Below, piece after piece: positions 13,031 to 25,113 of a stretch of DNA of 64,000 nucleotides. Each line of letters starts with the position of its first letter. The stretch's first letter is position 1. A program made the position numbers and the translations under genes. The notes under the pieces are model-generated. The model ran no database searches. It was not told where the DNA came from and saw only the letters and a list, made by a program, of their open reading frames with translations. The stretch comes from Posidonia oceanica (lineage: Eukaryota; Streptophyta; Magnoliopsida; Alismatales; Posidoniaceae). The stretch spans positions 72,976,001-73,040,000 of the forward strand of contig JAZBRS010000075.1 of the NCBI GenBank assembly GCA_037176725.1, given 5' to 3'.

Positions 13031-13997
13031 TTATAAACTAAGTTGGGAGGGGAAAATCATGGAACAACGAGAACTCCATGATCTTTTTATATTAGATTTA
13101 CATTTTTAACCTTTTTGTGTATCATAACTTCTCGAAAGAAAAGAACATGGGAATATGGGATACATTGGTTTCTTTTTTTTAAGAGCATATTATATTTGTT
13201 TTTTAATTTTTAATTTTTTTCTTTTTGCATCATAACTTTCCAAAACAAAAGGATATGGAACACATGAGTTTCCTCTTTTATTTTATTTATTGATTTATTC
13301 AATAAAAAAATTATTTAATTTATTTTTTTGAATTTATTTTTATTTATTAATAGTGCATTTTATCCTATATAAACTAAGCGGGGAAGGGAAACCATGGAAC
13401 AACGAGAGAGCTCCATGACCTTCTTTTAGGAATTTATTAGATTTATTTTTTTAAAATTTTTTTTTTTGTGTATCATAACTTCTCAAAAGAAAAGGACATG
13501 AGATACATTGGTTTCTTTTTTTTTCTAAGAGCATATTAGATTTTTTTAAAAATTTTAATTTTTTTTCTTTGTGCATAATAAATTTCCAAAACAAAAGGAC
13601 ACGAGACACATTGGTTTCCTCTTTTAATTTATCTATTGATTTATTTAATTTTTTATTTAATTAATTAATTATTTATTTAATAGTACATTTTATTTCAATA
13701 AACTAAGAGGGGAGAGAAAACATTACAAAGCAATGAGAGAGCTCTGTGACGTAGATTAGATTTTTTTCTAATTTATTTTTTTGTGTATCATAACTTTTAA
13801 AAAAAGGACATGGGGCACAATGATTTTCCTTTTTAAGGGTACATTAGAGTTGTTTTTAAATTTTTGAAAATTATTTCCTTAGGTATTGTAACTTCTCAAA
13901 ACAAAAGAATGTAAGACATATTGGTTTCCTCTTTTAATTTATTTATTGATTTATTCAAATTCGTTTTTTATTTAATTTATTTAATAGTGTATTTTAT
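13031..13997. repeat. Satellite-like array: three ~330-bp dimers
   Basis: Units start near 13031, 13366 and 13693 with a block like AAACTAAG-GGGGA-GGAAA followed by a CCATGGAACAACGAGAG-type segment. Each unit contains two related halves of about 165 bp, marked by TGTATCATAACTTCTC and TGCATCATAACTTTCC, each followed by AAAAGGA and a CACATTGGTTTCCTC-type block. There are thus about six half-units in about 970 bp. The array is non-coding and AT-rich. It could be a satellite seed or a decayed transposon subterminal region. Confidence 0.8.
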
Positions 13998-15858
13998 CAA
14001 AGAAACGTAAATATATGCATGCAAACTAAAATAATTAAGAACTAATTAGGATGAATAATGAGAATGTGTTCTTTAACTTTTGTATGTCAATATGTACATG
14101 CAATCTTCTTTGAACCATATATATATGTTGAAGAATTTTTTACAAAAGTTCGGGATGGTCAAGCACACGGACACACTAATGGTGGATGTCTTTTAACTTT
14201 TATATACTAATAAATCAAATAAAATAGAATTACATTATTAATAGGAAGACTGTTATGCTTTTAGAAAAAAGACAATGACATATTTCTATTATAAAAAATA
14301 ATTTTCTTTGCACTCTTTTCATTTTCCTACGCATCTCAATTATTATTATCTTTTTATCATCATGGGGTTTAAGATCAAAGCTTCTTTGCTTGAACAATTT
14401 ATAATACACTATAAATTTTTATATATTTTATGGTCCAATTGTTATTATAATATTAAGATTTTTTATTTTATTTTTAAAAATTATTATTATTTTTATTCTC
14501 CTTTTCCTTTCCCACGTTTCACGTGGTTTTCTCACTAGTGACAACCTACACGTATAGGTTTCATCATTAGACTGTTGTTGATGAGTTTACTTAGTGGCAG
14601 ATATGGGTAGTTTTTCTAGGATTATCACAATATTATGTGGAAGAACTCAGTTGAATATTAAACTATCAAAAGTGTATAAAATTGTACTTTACAACTAAAA
14701 TTCTAAAAACAATAATCCAATACAATTGATTAGTTTTTGTTGTTATCTATGAATTAGGATAATAGAAGGTCGTTTTGCAAATGCAAAAAACCTATCTCAC
14801 GTACATGTAGATCGACCCTAACTATTTTGTTACGTCTATGAACTTTAGTGGTGTCCGAACTAACTCAAATAGCTGAGTTGTCTAGGATACTGTAGTTTCA
14901 TAATTTCTACTAAGATTCAAGCACAAATGTCAACAATTAACTATCATTTCATTAAAAACATTAATGGTGTCTAGAAAGTATGTATGTTGAGGATGAAATA
15001 TTTATTTCTTGTTATTTTGCTTAAAATATAACTAAAACTTGAGATAATAGTATTCAATGGTTCAACTCGTCGTTAAAAGTTTCTTTCGCATAAAACTCAT
15101 CTTGCAGAGCCTTTTCCGTCATCTATGCACTAAATTGATAATTAGTTGAAATAAGTTTCAACACGAGTTCTATTGTTTAATTATTCATGTTATCTGTAGC
15201 TTAATAATTACAAATCAGATTGTTGTTGAGAAGCATTGTTAAGATAAAACTCAAGCAGAAGCACCTCTTAGTTCACATCGAACCACTTTCCAAATGCTTT
15301 TGAATAGATGCTAAAAGCAAAACAAGTTGTTTCCTTAGCTGTGCCAACTTTCTGCTATTTTATCCTAAAAGATTCGTGGATACTCTTGACTCTTTTATTT
15401 GGAATTAGATCTTTCTTCTTCAAAACTCTCGAAATTTTAGTTATTTATTAAAAAAAATCCATTTTTTTTTTCTAAATAAAATATCTCGTAATCCAAAATT
15501 ACATTATCATTTAACACACGGAGAAAGTCACTCCTCTCTGTACCAGTTGCTTTCCAACAGGGTGGTATACCATCGCTTGGGGAACACACCTTTCACCATT
15601 CACCAAATCAGAAGCACAAAAAAGAAAAAAAAAAAAGAAAGGCTACCTGAGACTAGTTGCAGAAGAAACCAACGGCACAGATCCGATCCCGCCCCCGTCC
15701 TGATCTCCTCCAGAATCTCGTCCTCGTCCTCCTCCAAATCCAATCTAGCGGTGCGCATAAATCCCTCTCTACCCATCTCCTTCGATCCTCGTACACGCCC
15801 CAAAGTTGGGATCTGTTTCTCCAATGGATCAGTGTTTTTGGTGGTTTCCCAGGTTTCC
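13998..15858. other. Intergenic DNA and 5' region of the NF-YB gene
   Basis: AT-rich to about 15480, then a pyrimidine-rich, A-run-containing stretch that is the likely leader of the NF-YB gene. The NF-YB frame stays open upstream to an ATG at 15547, but the encoded lysine-rich segment does not resemble the family. No other gene is visible. Confidence 0.5.
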
Positions 15859-16657
15859 ATGGCGGAAGTCGGCACGCCGGACTCCGGCGGCGACCACGGG
15901 GGGCCGTCGGGAGGCGGCGGCGGTCGGGAGCAGGACCGGTTCCTCCCTGTCGCCAACATTGGGAGGATAATGAGGAAGGCGATTCCGGAGAACGGGAAGA
16001 TTGCCAAGGACGCCAAGGAGACCGTGCAGGAGTGCGTCTCGGAGTTCATCAGCTTCGTCACCAGCGAGTCCGTGAGATTTGCTCTTTTTGTGTTACCTTT
16101 TTTTTTAGATGATGCGTTGTTGAAATGTGTGGGTTTTGCTGTGGTGGTGAAGGGCGAGTGATAAGTGTCAGAGAGAGAAGAGGAAGACGATCAATGGTGA
16201 TGATTTGTTGTGGGCGATGGGGACGCTGGGGTTCGAGGACTACGTCGAGCCCCTCAAGATGTACCTGCAGCTTTACAGAGAGGTATACTATCTTGATTAC
16301 TTGTTAAATTTGATGTTGTTGTGAAGCTGCATTTACTTGTAATATGCGTTTTGATATGATTGAGATGGCTAATTTAACTTTTTCGTTCTTCATCTGATTG
16401 TTTTTTGTCGATGCCATCGTTTTGTTTGTTCAGATGGAGGTAATGTGCTAAATTTCGACATTTCAATATCCTTTTTTATCTGATTCTGTTTTTCTTAAGC
16501 ATTGGCTTGAAGTTTTGGATTGTGTTTTGCTTCCTATCACTAGGGCGAGACCAAAGGTTACCGTTCTGCGGATCAGGCTGGAAAGAAAGACGGTGCTATA
16601 AATGGTGATCCTACTTTCTCAGTATGTCAGTATGCCCTCAGGTCATGTGAATCGTGA
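15859..16657 (+). CDS. NF-YB: NF-YB (HAP3/CBF-A) subunit, non-LEC1 class, NF-YB8/10-like
   Basis: Predicted exons: 15859-16067, 16153-16282, a 6-nt exon 16434-16439 and 16544 onward. The joined protein has a glycine-rich N-terminus (1-22) and the conserved histone-fold domain from about residue 23: [60 protein letters not shown] and [19 protein letters not shown] (to residue 113). NF-YB pairs with NF-YC and NF-YA to bind CCAAT boxes in the nucleus. FLPVANI and KIAKDAKE mark the non-LEC1 class, and the introns within the domain recall NF-YB8/10 rather than the intronless NF-YB2/3. Intron 1 needs the donor at 16068 (GTCCGT) to restore the family sequence TSEASDKC; the stronger-looking GTGAG three bases on breaks the frame. 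The C-terminus is unsure: exon 4 reads into TGA at 16655-16657 (152 aa), but GTATGT at 16622 is a good donor and could splice far downstream. Confidence 0.85.
16434..16439 (+). other. Predicted 6-nt microexon of the NF-YB gene (Met-Glu)
   Basis: TTTGTTTGTTCAG precedes and GTAATG follows the six bases ATGGAG. Placing them between YRE (exon 2) and GETKG (exon 4) yields YREMEGETKG, matching the YREMEGDTKG block usual in NF-YB8/10 proteins. Skipping it keeps the frame but loses two conserved residues. Most gene finders would miss it. Confidence 0.7.
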
Positions 16658-17113
16658 AATTTTGTATAACATTTCACATCGACTAGACGACTACCATATT
16701 AATACTTCTATGGAACAGTAAACAACTGTCTGTTAAGGTTTAAATTAGCAGATGGAACTAGTTTCTTCAGTTTAACAAATAAATAAGGAGCTGCCTAAAC
16801 TGATTCTGGCACTCTCTCAGACTAACATATCCCATACCCCAACATGAAACCTTCACAGAGAGACATGTTCCCTGTAAACAGGCTTTACTGAACTTCAAAA
16901 ATTTTGTAATTCATTCAAATAGCCTGCTAGTTTTGGGTGGTCTAAATGATTCTTAATGTATATATAATATAAATTTGATCTCTCATTGGTCTATATGTTT
17001 CCTTACTCCCAAATAAAAGGAATTTCAGCTTGACTCTTATCATCATTATCTTGGGGTATAAACCTACTCAAACTCAGCCATTCTTTTGATTTTTGAATCT
17101 ATCAATGTACTTA

Positions 17114-20100
17114 TGTAACGACTCGAGTCGCTACCAATAAAAATCAAGTCTATAAAAATTTAAAATTTAATTAACTATTACAATTACAATAAACTACTGG
17201 ACTAAACAACAAATATCAATGTCAGAAACCTACAATGGACAGCTACATGACTCCCACTATATACATTATAACTCCAAACTAGCTAATCATCTGTACCTGC
17301 AAATTACACAAAGTACACGTGAGTGACCTGGAAATCGTCACCCAACACACACCTCGCAAAAATCACGCGAGAAACCGACGGAAAACCTTAAATATGGCAC
17401 AATCGGTAAAATCCAAAAATCTGGGTCCACAACAAGCAATATAATTAATAAAACACTATTTCCAAAACTCACAAACTAAAACCGGGGAAGACAGGCGTTT
17501 ACAGAATATTCACAAAGCCACGGTCCACCGGTCCAAAACCTCAGAAACCACTCAAAACCCTTCAACCCCTCAAGCTGGGAAAACACTCGGTCCACTGGCC
17601 AAGACAAGGCGGAAAAACCTTGCAAAAACTAAATCTCAATCAATATAATGGCCCACCGGTCCAAAGTCAACCAAAGTCACACACCACAACTAGGTGGGAA
17701 AGCAACTGACCTAATACGGTCCAAAACACAAACCACAATATCACGCCATACACAGGCGGAAAGCAACTGGTCCAAAATGGCCTAAATAACAGGAAAACTC
17801 ACAAAACCCGAACTCAGACAAAACTCAAGGCCTAATACGGTCAGTAACAATCAAAACATAACCTCACAGGCATAAAACCACAACTGATCGTGTTGCCTAG
17901 CGCCAAGCAACCGATCTGCCCTCAAGCAGTAGCCAGGGACTCACCCCTGCAGTTCACTGCACTGCTACGAACACCTGCTCTGTAGAGGAGCGTGTCCGTC
18001 TCGGCATTTCGTCACTAGAGACGTTTCAAAAGCGATCCCCCACTAAGGAAAGCTACTCACCCCAACTGGACAAGTTGTTCTCACTTAGGACAAACCACAG
18101 GGCACGTCTAATATACGGCGACCTCAATTCAGTGCTTCGAATTACTAGAGGTTCCAACCCTAGGTTCAGTCAGCACCAGTACTCCGAACCACTAGAAGCT
18201 CCAATCTCTAGGCTCAGCCAGCACCCAAAACCAGGCGAGTCCCGGTGTCCGTAACAACTAGGATATCACGCCCAGCTATGTAGGAGTATCATACCTCCTG
18301 AGTCCGCTGCTACGATACCGCTAGGTACGGCCGGCATCCCGACCCCCAAACCTCAACCCAGGTGAACTGTGCGACACACCAGGAACGCCGTTGCATCTCC
18401 GGGTTCAGTCAACACAACTTCCAGGTTTTCGGCCACGGAAAACCTCGGCAAAAAATATATACAAATCATTCATATTTTCCATAGAAATCTCTTTGAAAAC
18501 ATTTATTAAATATCATGGGCTAAAGTATAAAAAGTCCTAAAACCAACGGAGGAAAACACATTGGAAAACATTTGTTGAGAAAACACTCAGTCTCTGATTC
18601 GGCACGTCGAAATTCACCAGAGTGCCGGATCAAGGCAGAGGCTCACAAATCTGCACTGAAACGTCGCTCTGTTTTGGACCGACGCTCCGTTTTGCTACAG
18701 GAAACGGGGCTCCGTCCAAAAGCGGTACTCCAGACTAGGAGAAAATGGGGCTCCGTTCCAAAAACGGTGCTCCGGACCAGGAAAAAACGGGACTTCGTTC
18801 TGCCAACGGCGTTCTGTTCCAAGTCAATTCAGAAAACTTAAAGAACCAACTTAAAACCCCAAACGTCCGAATCAAACTCTAAAATTAGCGTGCTATATGT
18901 TGGAATCTCCGGAATAAAACAAGGAATGCAACCATACCCTCGATATGGTATTCCGAGGCACGTAACACAAGAAAACACCGAAAATTCAATATTCAAGTTA
19001 TTTTCTATTAAAACCCCAAAATATTATCAAATCCACGCCAAATCAAGCGTGCAACACATGCAAACGAGCGTCTCAGCTTGAGCAACACAAATATATCACA
19101 ATCGCCTCAATCCGAGGCCCAAAACGCCGGAATTCACTGGAAAACCAATAATTAGGTAATTAAGCCGCTCGGATCATAAATTCGGCCAAAAACCACAATA
19201 AATATCTAAAAATTACCAAAACACTTCCATGACATTCTATATATGTTAAGGAAAACATACATATCAATTTCAAGACATTCTTGAACCCACAGCTCAAGAA
19301 GTCACCAAAAATCCATATTCAAGCTATAAAGCAACCGAAGCCAAATAAATTCACTTAAATGCATATAAATCCCTAAAAATTGTTAAATTCAAATATAACA
19401 TACAAAATATGGCAAAGGACACATGCATATCAATTTCAAGACATTCTTGAACCCACAGCTCAAGAAGCCACCAAAAATCCACATTCAAACTATAAAGCAA
19501 CGGAAGCTAAATAAATTCGCCTAAATGTATATAAATCCTTAAAAATTGCTAAACTCAAATATAACATACAAAACATGGCAAGAGACACATGCAAGGCAAT
19601 AACCAAATATTTAGGCTTCTAGGGCGAGACATGTACCTTGGGACAATCCCCGTCCACTGGCGATCCACGCGCACACCGAGCTCCATACGCCGCACACGGG
19701 CACGCCGCTCCACTGGGACGACGACCGGAGCTCGCCGCACCATCGCCAGCTGCCACCGCACGTCGGCCTCCACCAACAGCCACCAACGGAGGAGAGGAAA
19801 AGGAAGGAGAGGACGAAAGGGGGAGAAAGGGGAAAGGAGGAGGGAGGGAGAGGAAGGAGGAGGGAGACGGAGGTGGGGAGAGGGAGAGGAGGAGGGCTGC
19901 GCCGGCCGGCTAAGGCACGGAAGCGCGGGGAGGAGGGGAGGAGGAGCGGCACGAGCAGGAGAGAGGGGGGAGGCACGAGCAGGTGAGAGGTGGGGGAAGG
20001 GAGAAAAGAGAGGGGAGGGAGATGGCACGTGAGGGGGAGAGGGTGGGAAGGAGAGAGAGAGAAAGAGGGAGAGGGAGAGGGAGAGAGAGAAGAAGGGAGA

Positions 20101-20253
20101 GAGGGAAAGAGAGGGAGAAACACAAGGACCAGACCACAATCTGTCCCATCAACCACCACAAGTGCGGCCCGCAAGGCCAATAACACTCGACCAAAGCCAA
20201 GGAATTCATTAAACAAGCATAATTACACGGAAAATGAATTCCCGGGTGTTATA
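17114..20253 (-). repeat. LTR at the low-coordinate end (element 3' LTR)
   Basis: A 3,140-bp LTR, TGTAACGACTCGAGTCG at one edge and GGGTGTTATA at the other, where the terminal CA has decayed to TA. It contains a roughly 178-bp internal tandem duplication (19255-19600), a GGA-rich purine tract (about 19795-20130) and many C/T differences from its partner. Long open frames in the purine tract are compositional. The canonical polypurine tract next to it is degraded, with several G-to-A changes and TTTTTTAGATGTTTATGA remaining at the boundary. Confidence 0.92.
19255..19600. repeat. Tandem duplication inside the LTR (~178 bp, two copies)
   Basis: CATATCAATTTCAAGACATT begins both copies, each followed by CTTGAACCCACAGCTCAAGA and an AAAGCAACNGAAGC block. 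The same duplication is present in the partner LTR (about 27245-27590), so it predates insertion. Confidence 0.85.
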
Positions 20254-20318
20254 TCATAAACATCTAAAAAAGGATTTCGCCTCTGAAATCAAGGGTAAGC
20301 GAAAAAGTGCGGGTATCG

Positions 20319-20822
20319 AGCAAGGATGCCATCCTCACGCTCTCAAGTGGCATCTTCTGCTCCATGATGCTGCCATCTCACAAGAACCAGTGGAATCACT
20401 TTATTCCGCAACACCTGTTCTCTGCGATCAACAATCTGGACAGCCTCCTCAACAAAGGAGAAATCTTCCTGGAGCACCTCCGGCTGAACAGGGATCACCT
20501 GTGAAACATCAGCTAGGCACTTCCTCAGCATGGAGACGTGGAACACGCTGTGCACTGCCGACAGCTCTGGTGGTAGGACCAATCTATAGGCAACTTCACC
20601 AACCCTCTGGGTGATCTAGTACGGGCCAATATAACGGGGACTCAGTTTCCCACGCTTGTCAAACCTCTTCACGCTTTTGGTCGGTGAAACCTTCAAGAAC
20701 ACAAAGTCTCCTACCAGAAACTCCAACGGTCTCCGCCTCTGGTCAGCATAACTCTTCTGCCGACTCTGTGCAGTCAGAAGCCTTCTGCGGATCAAGTCCA
20801 CCTTGTCTGCATATTGTTGCAA
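20319..20822 (-). pseudogene. Chromovirus integrase C-terminus (GPY/F module) and chromodomain, decayed
   Basis: The minus-strand frame from 20822 carries SYADQRRRPLEFLVGDFVFL and then FDKRGKLSPRYIGPY, the GPY/F module of chromoviral integrases. A stop follows, then (20582-20343) the segment with FHVSMLRKCL and IVDRREQVLRNKVIPLVLVR, the linker and start of a chromodomain that in intact relatives targets integration to marked heterochromatin. The chromodomain is cut by TGA where the family has the Trp of its ATWE block; the frame then runs on to a stop near 20283. Confidence 0.8.
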
Positions 20823-20839
20823 AGCTCCGGACCAAGAAG

Positions 20840-21540
20840 CTGCGGCTCACTTACCTCGTTCCAGCAATTCGGATATCTGTAGGGCCTACCATACAGAGTC
20901 TCGTATGGTACCATCCCGATGTTAGAGTGGTAGCTATTGTTGTAAGCAAACTCAACCAACGGCAGGTGGCCCTCCTAACTTCCTTGCAAATCTAAGGTAC
21001 AAGCTCTCAACATATCTTCCAGAGTCTGGATAGTCCTCTCTGTCTGAGCATCTGACTGAGGGTGAAAAGCTGTACTGAAATTGAGTACCGTGCCAAAAGC
21101 CTCCTGCAGAGTCCTCCAGAACCTTGAAGTAAACTGCGTGTCTGAATGGATACAGGAACACCATGCAGCCGAACGATCTCCGATACGTACAGTTCTGCCA
21201 ACCGCCGTAAAGGAAGATTCACTCGGATAGTAAGAAAATGAGCTGACTTGGTTAGTCGATCAACGATCACCGACATGGTGTCGTTCTTCCTCGGAGAATG
21301 AGGCAATCCAGTCACAAAATCTATAAAGATGTGTTCCCATTTCCTTTCCTGTATACTCAACGGCTGAAGAATTCCTCTAGGTCTCTGATGCTCTGCTTTG
21401 TCTAGCTGGCTGGTCACACACCTTACCACATAGTCAGTAACTTCTCTCTTCATGCCAGGCCACCAAAAATTCTGCTTCAGATCCCGATACATTTTCGTGG
21501 ATCCTGGATGGATGGTGTACTTGGATCTATAAGCTTCATC
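20840..21540 (-). pseudogene. Chromovirus integrase core, frameshifted
   Basis: The frame from 21492 begins with FWWPGMKREV (after the zinc-binding region) and contains IFIDFVTGLP with the first catalytic Asp, then IVDRLTKSAHF and LHGVPVSI. Near 21160 the frame breaks. The second Asp and the Glu of the DDE triad are still visible in a shifted frame around 21160-21030 (SDTQFTSRFW, SDAQTERTIQTLEDML), with another in-frame stop near 20990. The core fold is recognisable but the gene is dead. Confidence 0.85.
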
Positions 21541-21756
21541 TAGTAACCTCCGTCAGGCTTCCTCGTACTAGGGCACAAACAAGCGTTGATCAAACCTCAG
21601 CTCCCCATGTACGCCAAGTGAAAAGTCTGACGCTTCCTCAGCGTACAACTTCTCAACAGTCGCCTGAAAGAAGGAATCTGTCTGCTGACAAGCAATAATG
21701 AACTCTACTAGCTTGGGACGAACAGACAAGCTCGTCATATAGGCACCGCCTGCTCC

Positions 21757-22497
21757 CTAACGTAGTCTCTTGAGTCCACAGCCAGCCAAATCCTCTAACA
21801 TGATCCACTCTTTGACCATCAGGCTCGCCACGACGTGCGTACGCCGAATCAGAGCATCGGCGACCATATTGGCCTTCCCAGGGTGGTAGGACAAATTGAA
21901 ATCATAGTCCTTGAGATACTCCACCCACCTCCGTTGCCGCATGTTGAGATCCTTTTGAGTAAATATATATTTCAGACTCTTGTGATCCGTGTAGACCTCA
22001 AACTGCTCCCCATACAGGTAGTGTGGCCAAAGCTTCAGTGCAAACACCACGGCAGCCATCTCAAGATCATGGGTAGGGTAGTTCTTGTCGTGGTCTTTCA
22101 ACTGACGGGAGTTATAAGCCACAACATTGCCACGCTACATCAGAACACTACCCAACCCAACACCACTAGTATCACTATACATAATGAAGTCACCACTACC
22201 AGAAGGCAGGGTCAGAACAGGAGCAGAAGTCAGACGAACTTTCAACTTATTGAAACTCGCCTCACAATTTTGGTCCCAAATAAACGGAACGCTTTGCTTG
22301 GTGAGAGCTGTCAGGGATGAAGTAATAGAAGAGAAATCCCTGATAAACCTCCTGTAGTAACTTGCCAACCCCAGGAAACTTGTAATCTCAGTCACACTCC
22401 TGGGTCTCTGCCAATTGCTAACTGCTTCAACCTTGGCAGGATCAACTCTGACGCTGTCTCCAGAGATAAGGTGGCTAAGGAACATATCCTCCCTCAA
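21757..22497 (-). pseudogene. Chromovirus RT thumb/connection and RNase H
   Basis: The frame 22497-22135 holds the RT C-terminal part, with FLGLASYYRRFIRDFSSI and the RNase H beginning (YSDTSGVGLGSVLM). One stop separates it from 22122-21757, in the same frame, which has [31 protein letters not shown] and [12 protein letters not shown], the standard RNase H blocks of Ty3/gypsy elements. The frame is continuous with the protease-RT frame upstream. Confidence 0.9.
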
Positions 22498-22536
22498 CTA
22501 GAACTCACACTTGAAGAACTTGGCGTACAGCTGGTG

Positions 22537-23694
22537 CTACTTCAGAACATCCAGCACCGCCCTCAGATGTTGGGCATGAGCTGCCTCATCTGAGGAGTAG
22601 ACCAAGATGTCGTCTACAAAGACCACCACAAATTTGTCCAAGGAAGGCTTGAAGATCCGGTTCATAAATTCCATAAATGCGGCAGGGGCGTTGGTCAAGC
22701 CGAAGGGCATAGCCACGAACTCAAAATGGCCATACCACGTCCAGAAAGCAGTCTTCTGAATGTCTGAATCATGGATCCTCAACTGGTGATATCCTAATCT
22801 CATATCAATCTTCGAGAAGACGGAGGCAGACTGCAACTGGTCAAACAGGTCTTCCACATGGAGTAAGGGATAATTGTTCTTCACTGTAAGCTGATAGTTT
22901 ACACACAATCGGAGTGAACTATCCTTCTTACGAACGAATAAGACAGGATCTCTCCACGGAGACACACTTGGCCTGATGAACCTCTTGTCCAGCAACTCCT
23001 GCAGCTGGGCCTCGAGCTCTCGCAACTCAGCTGGCGCTATCCGATAAGGATTCTTCGCAACAGCACCACTGTCCGGAGTCAGTTCAATAAAGAACTCCAC
23101 TTCCCTGTGAGGTGGCATGTTAGGCAAATCATCCGGCAAAACGTCGGGATATTCACACACAACAGATATGTTGTGAACACCCGACTCCGGAGAAGGGGAG
23201 GTAACCACACTAGCAAGGTACCCTACACAACTCCGAGCCAAAGACTTGTAAGCCTTCACAGCAGAAATTACAAGCTTAGGCTCACCCTGGCGCATCCCTT
23301 GCACAAAGAAAGAACCAACTTCAGCAGCACCAAAGAAAATCTTCCTACGAGCACAGTCGATCAAAGCAGAATATTGGCTCAGCCAGTCCATACCCAAGAT
23401 AATATCATACTCATTCATACTCATGAGAATGAGAGTGGCATCGAACTCTCGGTCGTTCAGCTCCAGATCGACAGAAGACAGATATCTCCATGCCAAACTG
23501 TGCTCACCCAGCGGCGTTACCACCTCCAGGTGGAAAGCTAACTTGGCTGGTACATCATCCAGCTCCGCCGCAAAAGACTCGGAGACAAAAGAGAAAGTGC
23601 TCCCTGAGTCAAACAGAACTTTGGCCATTCGGCCCGTCACAAGATAAGAACCTAAAGTCAAAGTACAACCAACAGCATCCCCATTAAACAACAA
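22537..23694 (-). pseudogene. Chromovirus aspartic protease and reverse transcriptase (385-codon open stretch)
   Basis: The longest surviving frame of the element. [13 protein letters not shown] (about residue 26) is the retroviral-type aspartic protease active site, and [10 protein letters not shown] follows. RT blocks then come in order: [26 protein letters not shown] (with Gln where Asp-Tyr-Arg is usual), [28 protein letters not shown] and FVDDILVYS with the catalytic Asp pair. It ends at a stop directly after the DDILVYS region. Several family-invariant positions are changed, so activity is unlikely even for this part. Confidence 0.92.
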
Positions 23695-23717
23695 GGTTCA
23701 AATTACAGAGGAAAAGA

Positions 23718-23743
23718 AACAACAACAACAACAACAACAACAA
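23718..23743. repeat. (CAA)n microsatellite between gag and protease
   Basis: About nine CAA units on the + strand (TTG on the element strand) sit at the junction between the gag end and the protease frame. Intact relatives have no such run there, so it is probably a post-insertion expansion. Confidence 0.85.
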
Positions 23744-23765
23744 TGGGTCACACCACTCAAAGGAA

Positions 23766-24956
23766 ACTACGGAGACTTACCCTCTACAACATTACTAGAG
23801 GGTCCACAGTCGGGAGCTGAAATAGTAAACACACGCCCCTGGGTCGGCTGCTGTGGCACATTCTCTCCGCTTGCTTGGGAGGATCCGGGCACATCCTCTG
23901 TATATGTCCCGATCTCTCGCAGTTGTAGCACATCACTTCGCTCCGATTCGTCACCTACTGTGCTCGAGGGCAGTGCACTGCAAAGTGGTCCGTCTGGCCA
24001 CACTGGAAACACTGGACGCTACCCTGTCCACTCGAAGCAGCCTGACTCAGACCGGTGCTACCAACTCCTGCAAAACTGTGTCTGGCGCTAGAGGCAGGGC
24101 CAGCACCACCACCTCGAGCAAAACTACGTCGGGCACCAGAACCACCGCCAGATCTGTCCTCCTTTCGCTTCCCTGGGCTACTCATGCCACTGGAACTTAG
24201 TGGATTAGAAGCAGAAAATCGGGAAGTGAAGGGCAACTTGACATTCCCCTTTGAGTGACCACTCACATACTGGTTATACTCCTCTTCAAAGCGGGAAGCC
24301 ATCTGGACAACCTCGGCTACTGTCACATAGCGGCAGTCCATCACCTTCACCCTCAAGTTGGGTTGAAGGCCCTCCAGAAATCTCTCTGCCTGCCTTTCCT
24401 CTGAATCAAAGGCCTAGGCGAACCTTTCCAACCGGGCAAAAGAGGTTTCATACTCAGCCACAGACATCCTGTCCTGTTGCAGACTTAGGAACTCTCGGTC
24501 GAATCGGCTCCTCACTTGGCTCGGGAAGTACTTTTCATGGAATGCAGCCTCGAAGTCCTTCCACTTGATGTCGACCGTTATAGAATCCGGGAACTTCAGC
24601 CGCTTGGTGGCTCTCCACCACTCATCAGCATCGCCGTCGAGCTGAAAGGCAGCCAACCGCACCCAGTGTTCCGCCGGACACGCCAAACTATCTAACAACT
24701 TCTCGATCATTCGCAGTCATGCCTCGCTCTCCTCAGGAGTACCAGTACCATTGAACGTCGGCGAGTGGAGCTTGTTCAATTGGCGAAGCCACGGATCTCC
24801 CTCAGACGTTCCACTAGAGCCACTCTTGCCAAAAGCCTGAGAGGTCCCGCGCATCCTGCCTCGCAACTCTGTCCGCACGTCCTGCCAACCACTCTCCTTT
24901 CGAGAGCTAGGTTCCTCAGCAGGGACCTTATCCTTTCGGCGACTATGGGGAGACAT
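23766..24956 (-). pseudogene. Chromovirus gag with two zinc knuckles, stops and a frameshift
   Basis: The start is the ATG at 24956 (MSPHSRRKD). One frame continues to about 23840, interrupted by stops at 24717, 24414 and 23955. Capsid blocks are clear: DGDADEWWRATKRL, WKDFEAAFHEKYFPSQVR, EFLSLQQDRMSVAEYETSF and RFEEEYNQY. Two CCHC knuckles follow, CFQCGQTDHFAVHC before the last stop and CYNCERSGHIQRMC after it, in the same frame. After the second knuckle the conserved GRVFTIS block lies in another frame, so a frameshift separates it from gag. Confidence 0.9.
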
Positions 24957-25113
24957 GCTGAACCGGGAGAGAAGCAACAAAAACCTGCACCACAACTAAT
25001 AAGACAAGCAACAATATATGCCAAACAACAGGTGCAGACTCAATCACGATATGCAATTTCCTATGGAGTCACTAGACTGACCACTCCTAGGCTAGTGCAA
25101 CCTAGTGAACCTA

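Noticed and set aside
15547..15858. Upstream in-frame extension of NF-YB
   Set aside because: The extra 104 residues include a lysine run and leader-like composition, and the family normally starts close to the histone-fold domain; the ATG at 15859 fits better.
19555..20260. Long Ser/Leu/Pro-rich (minus) and Arg/Glu-rich (plus) frames, repeated at 27587-28233
   Set aside because: They are the purine-rich tract of the chromovirus LTR, present in both LTRs.
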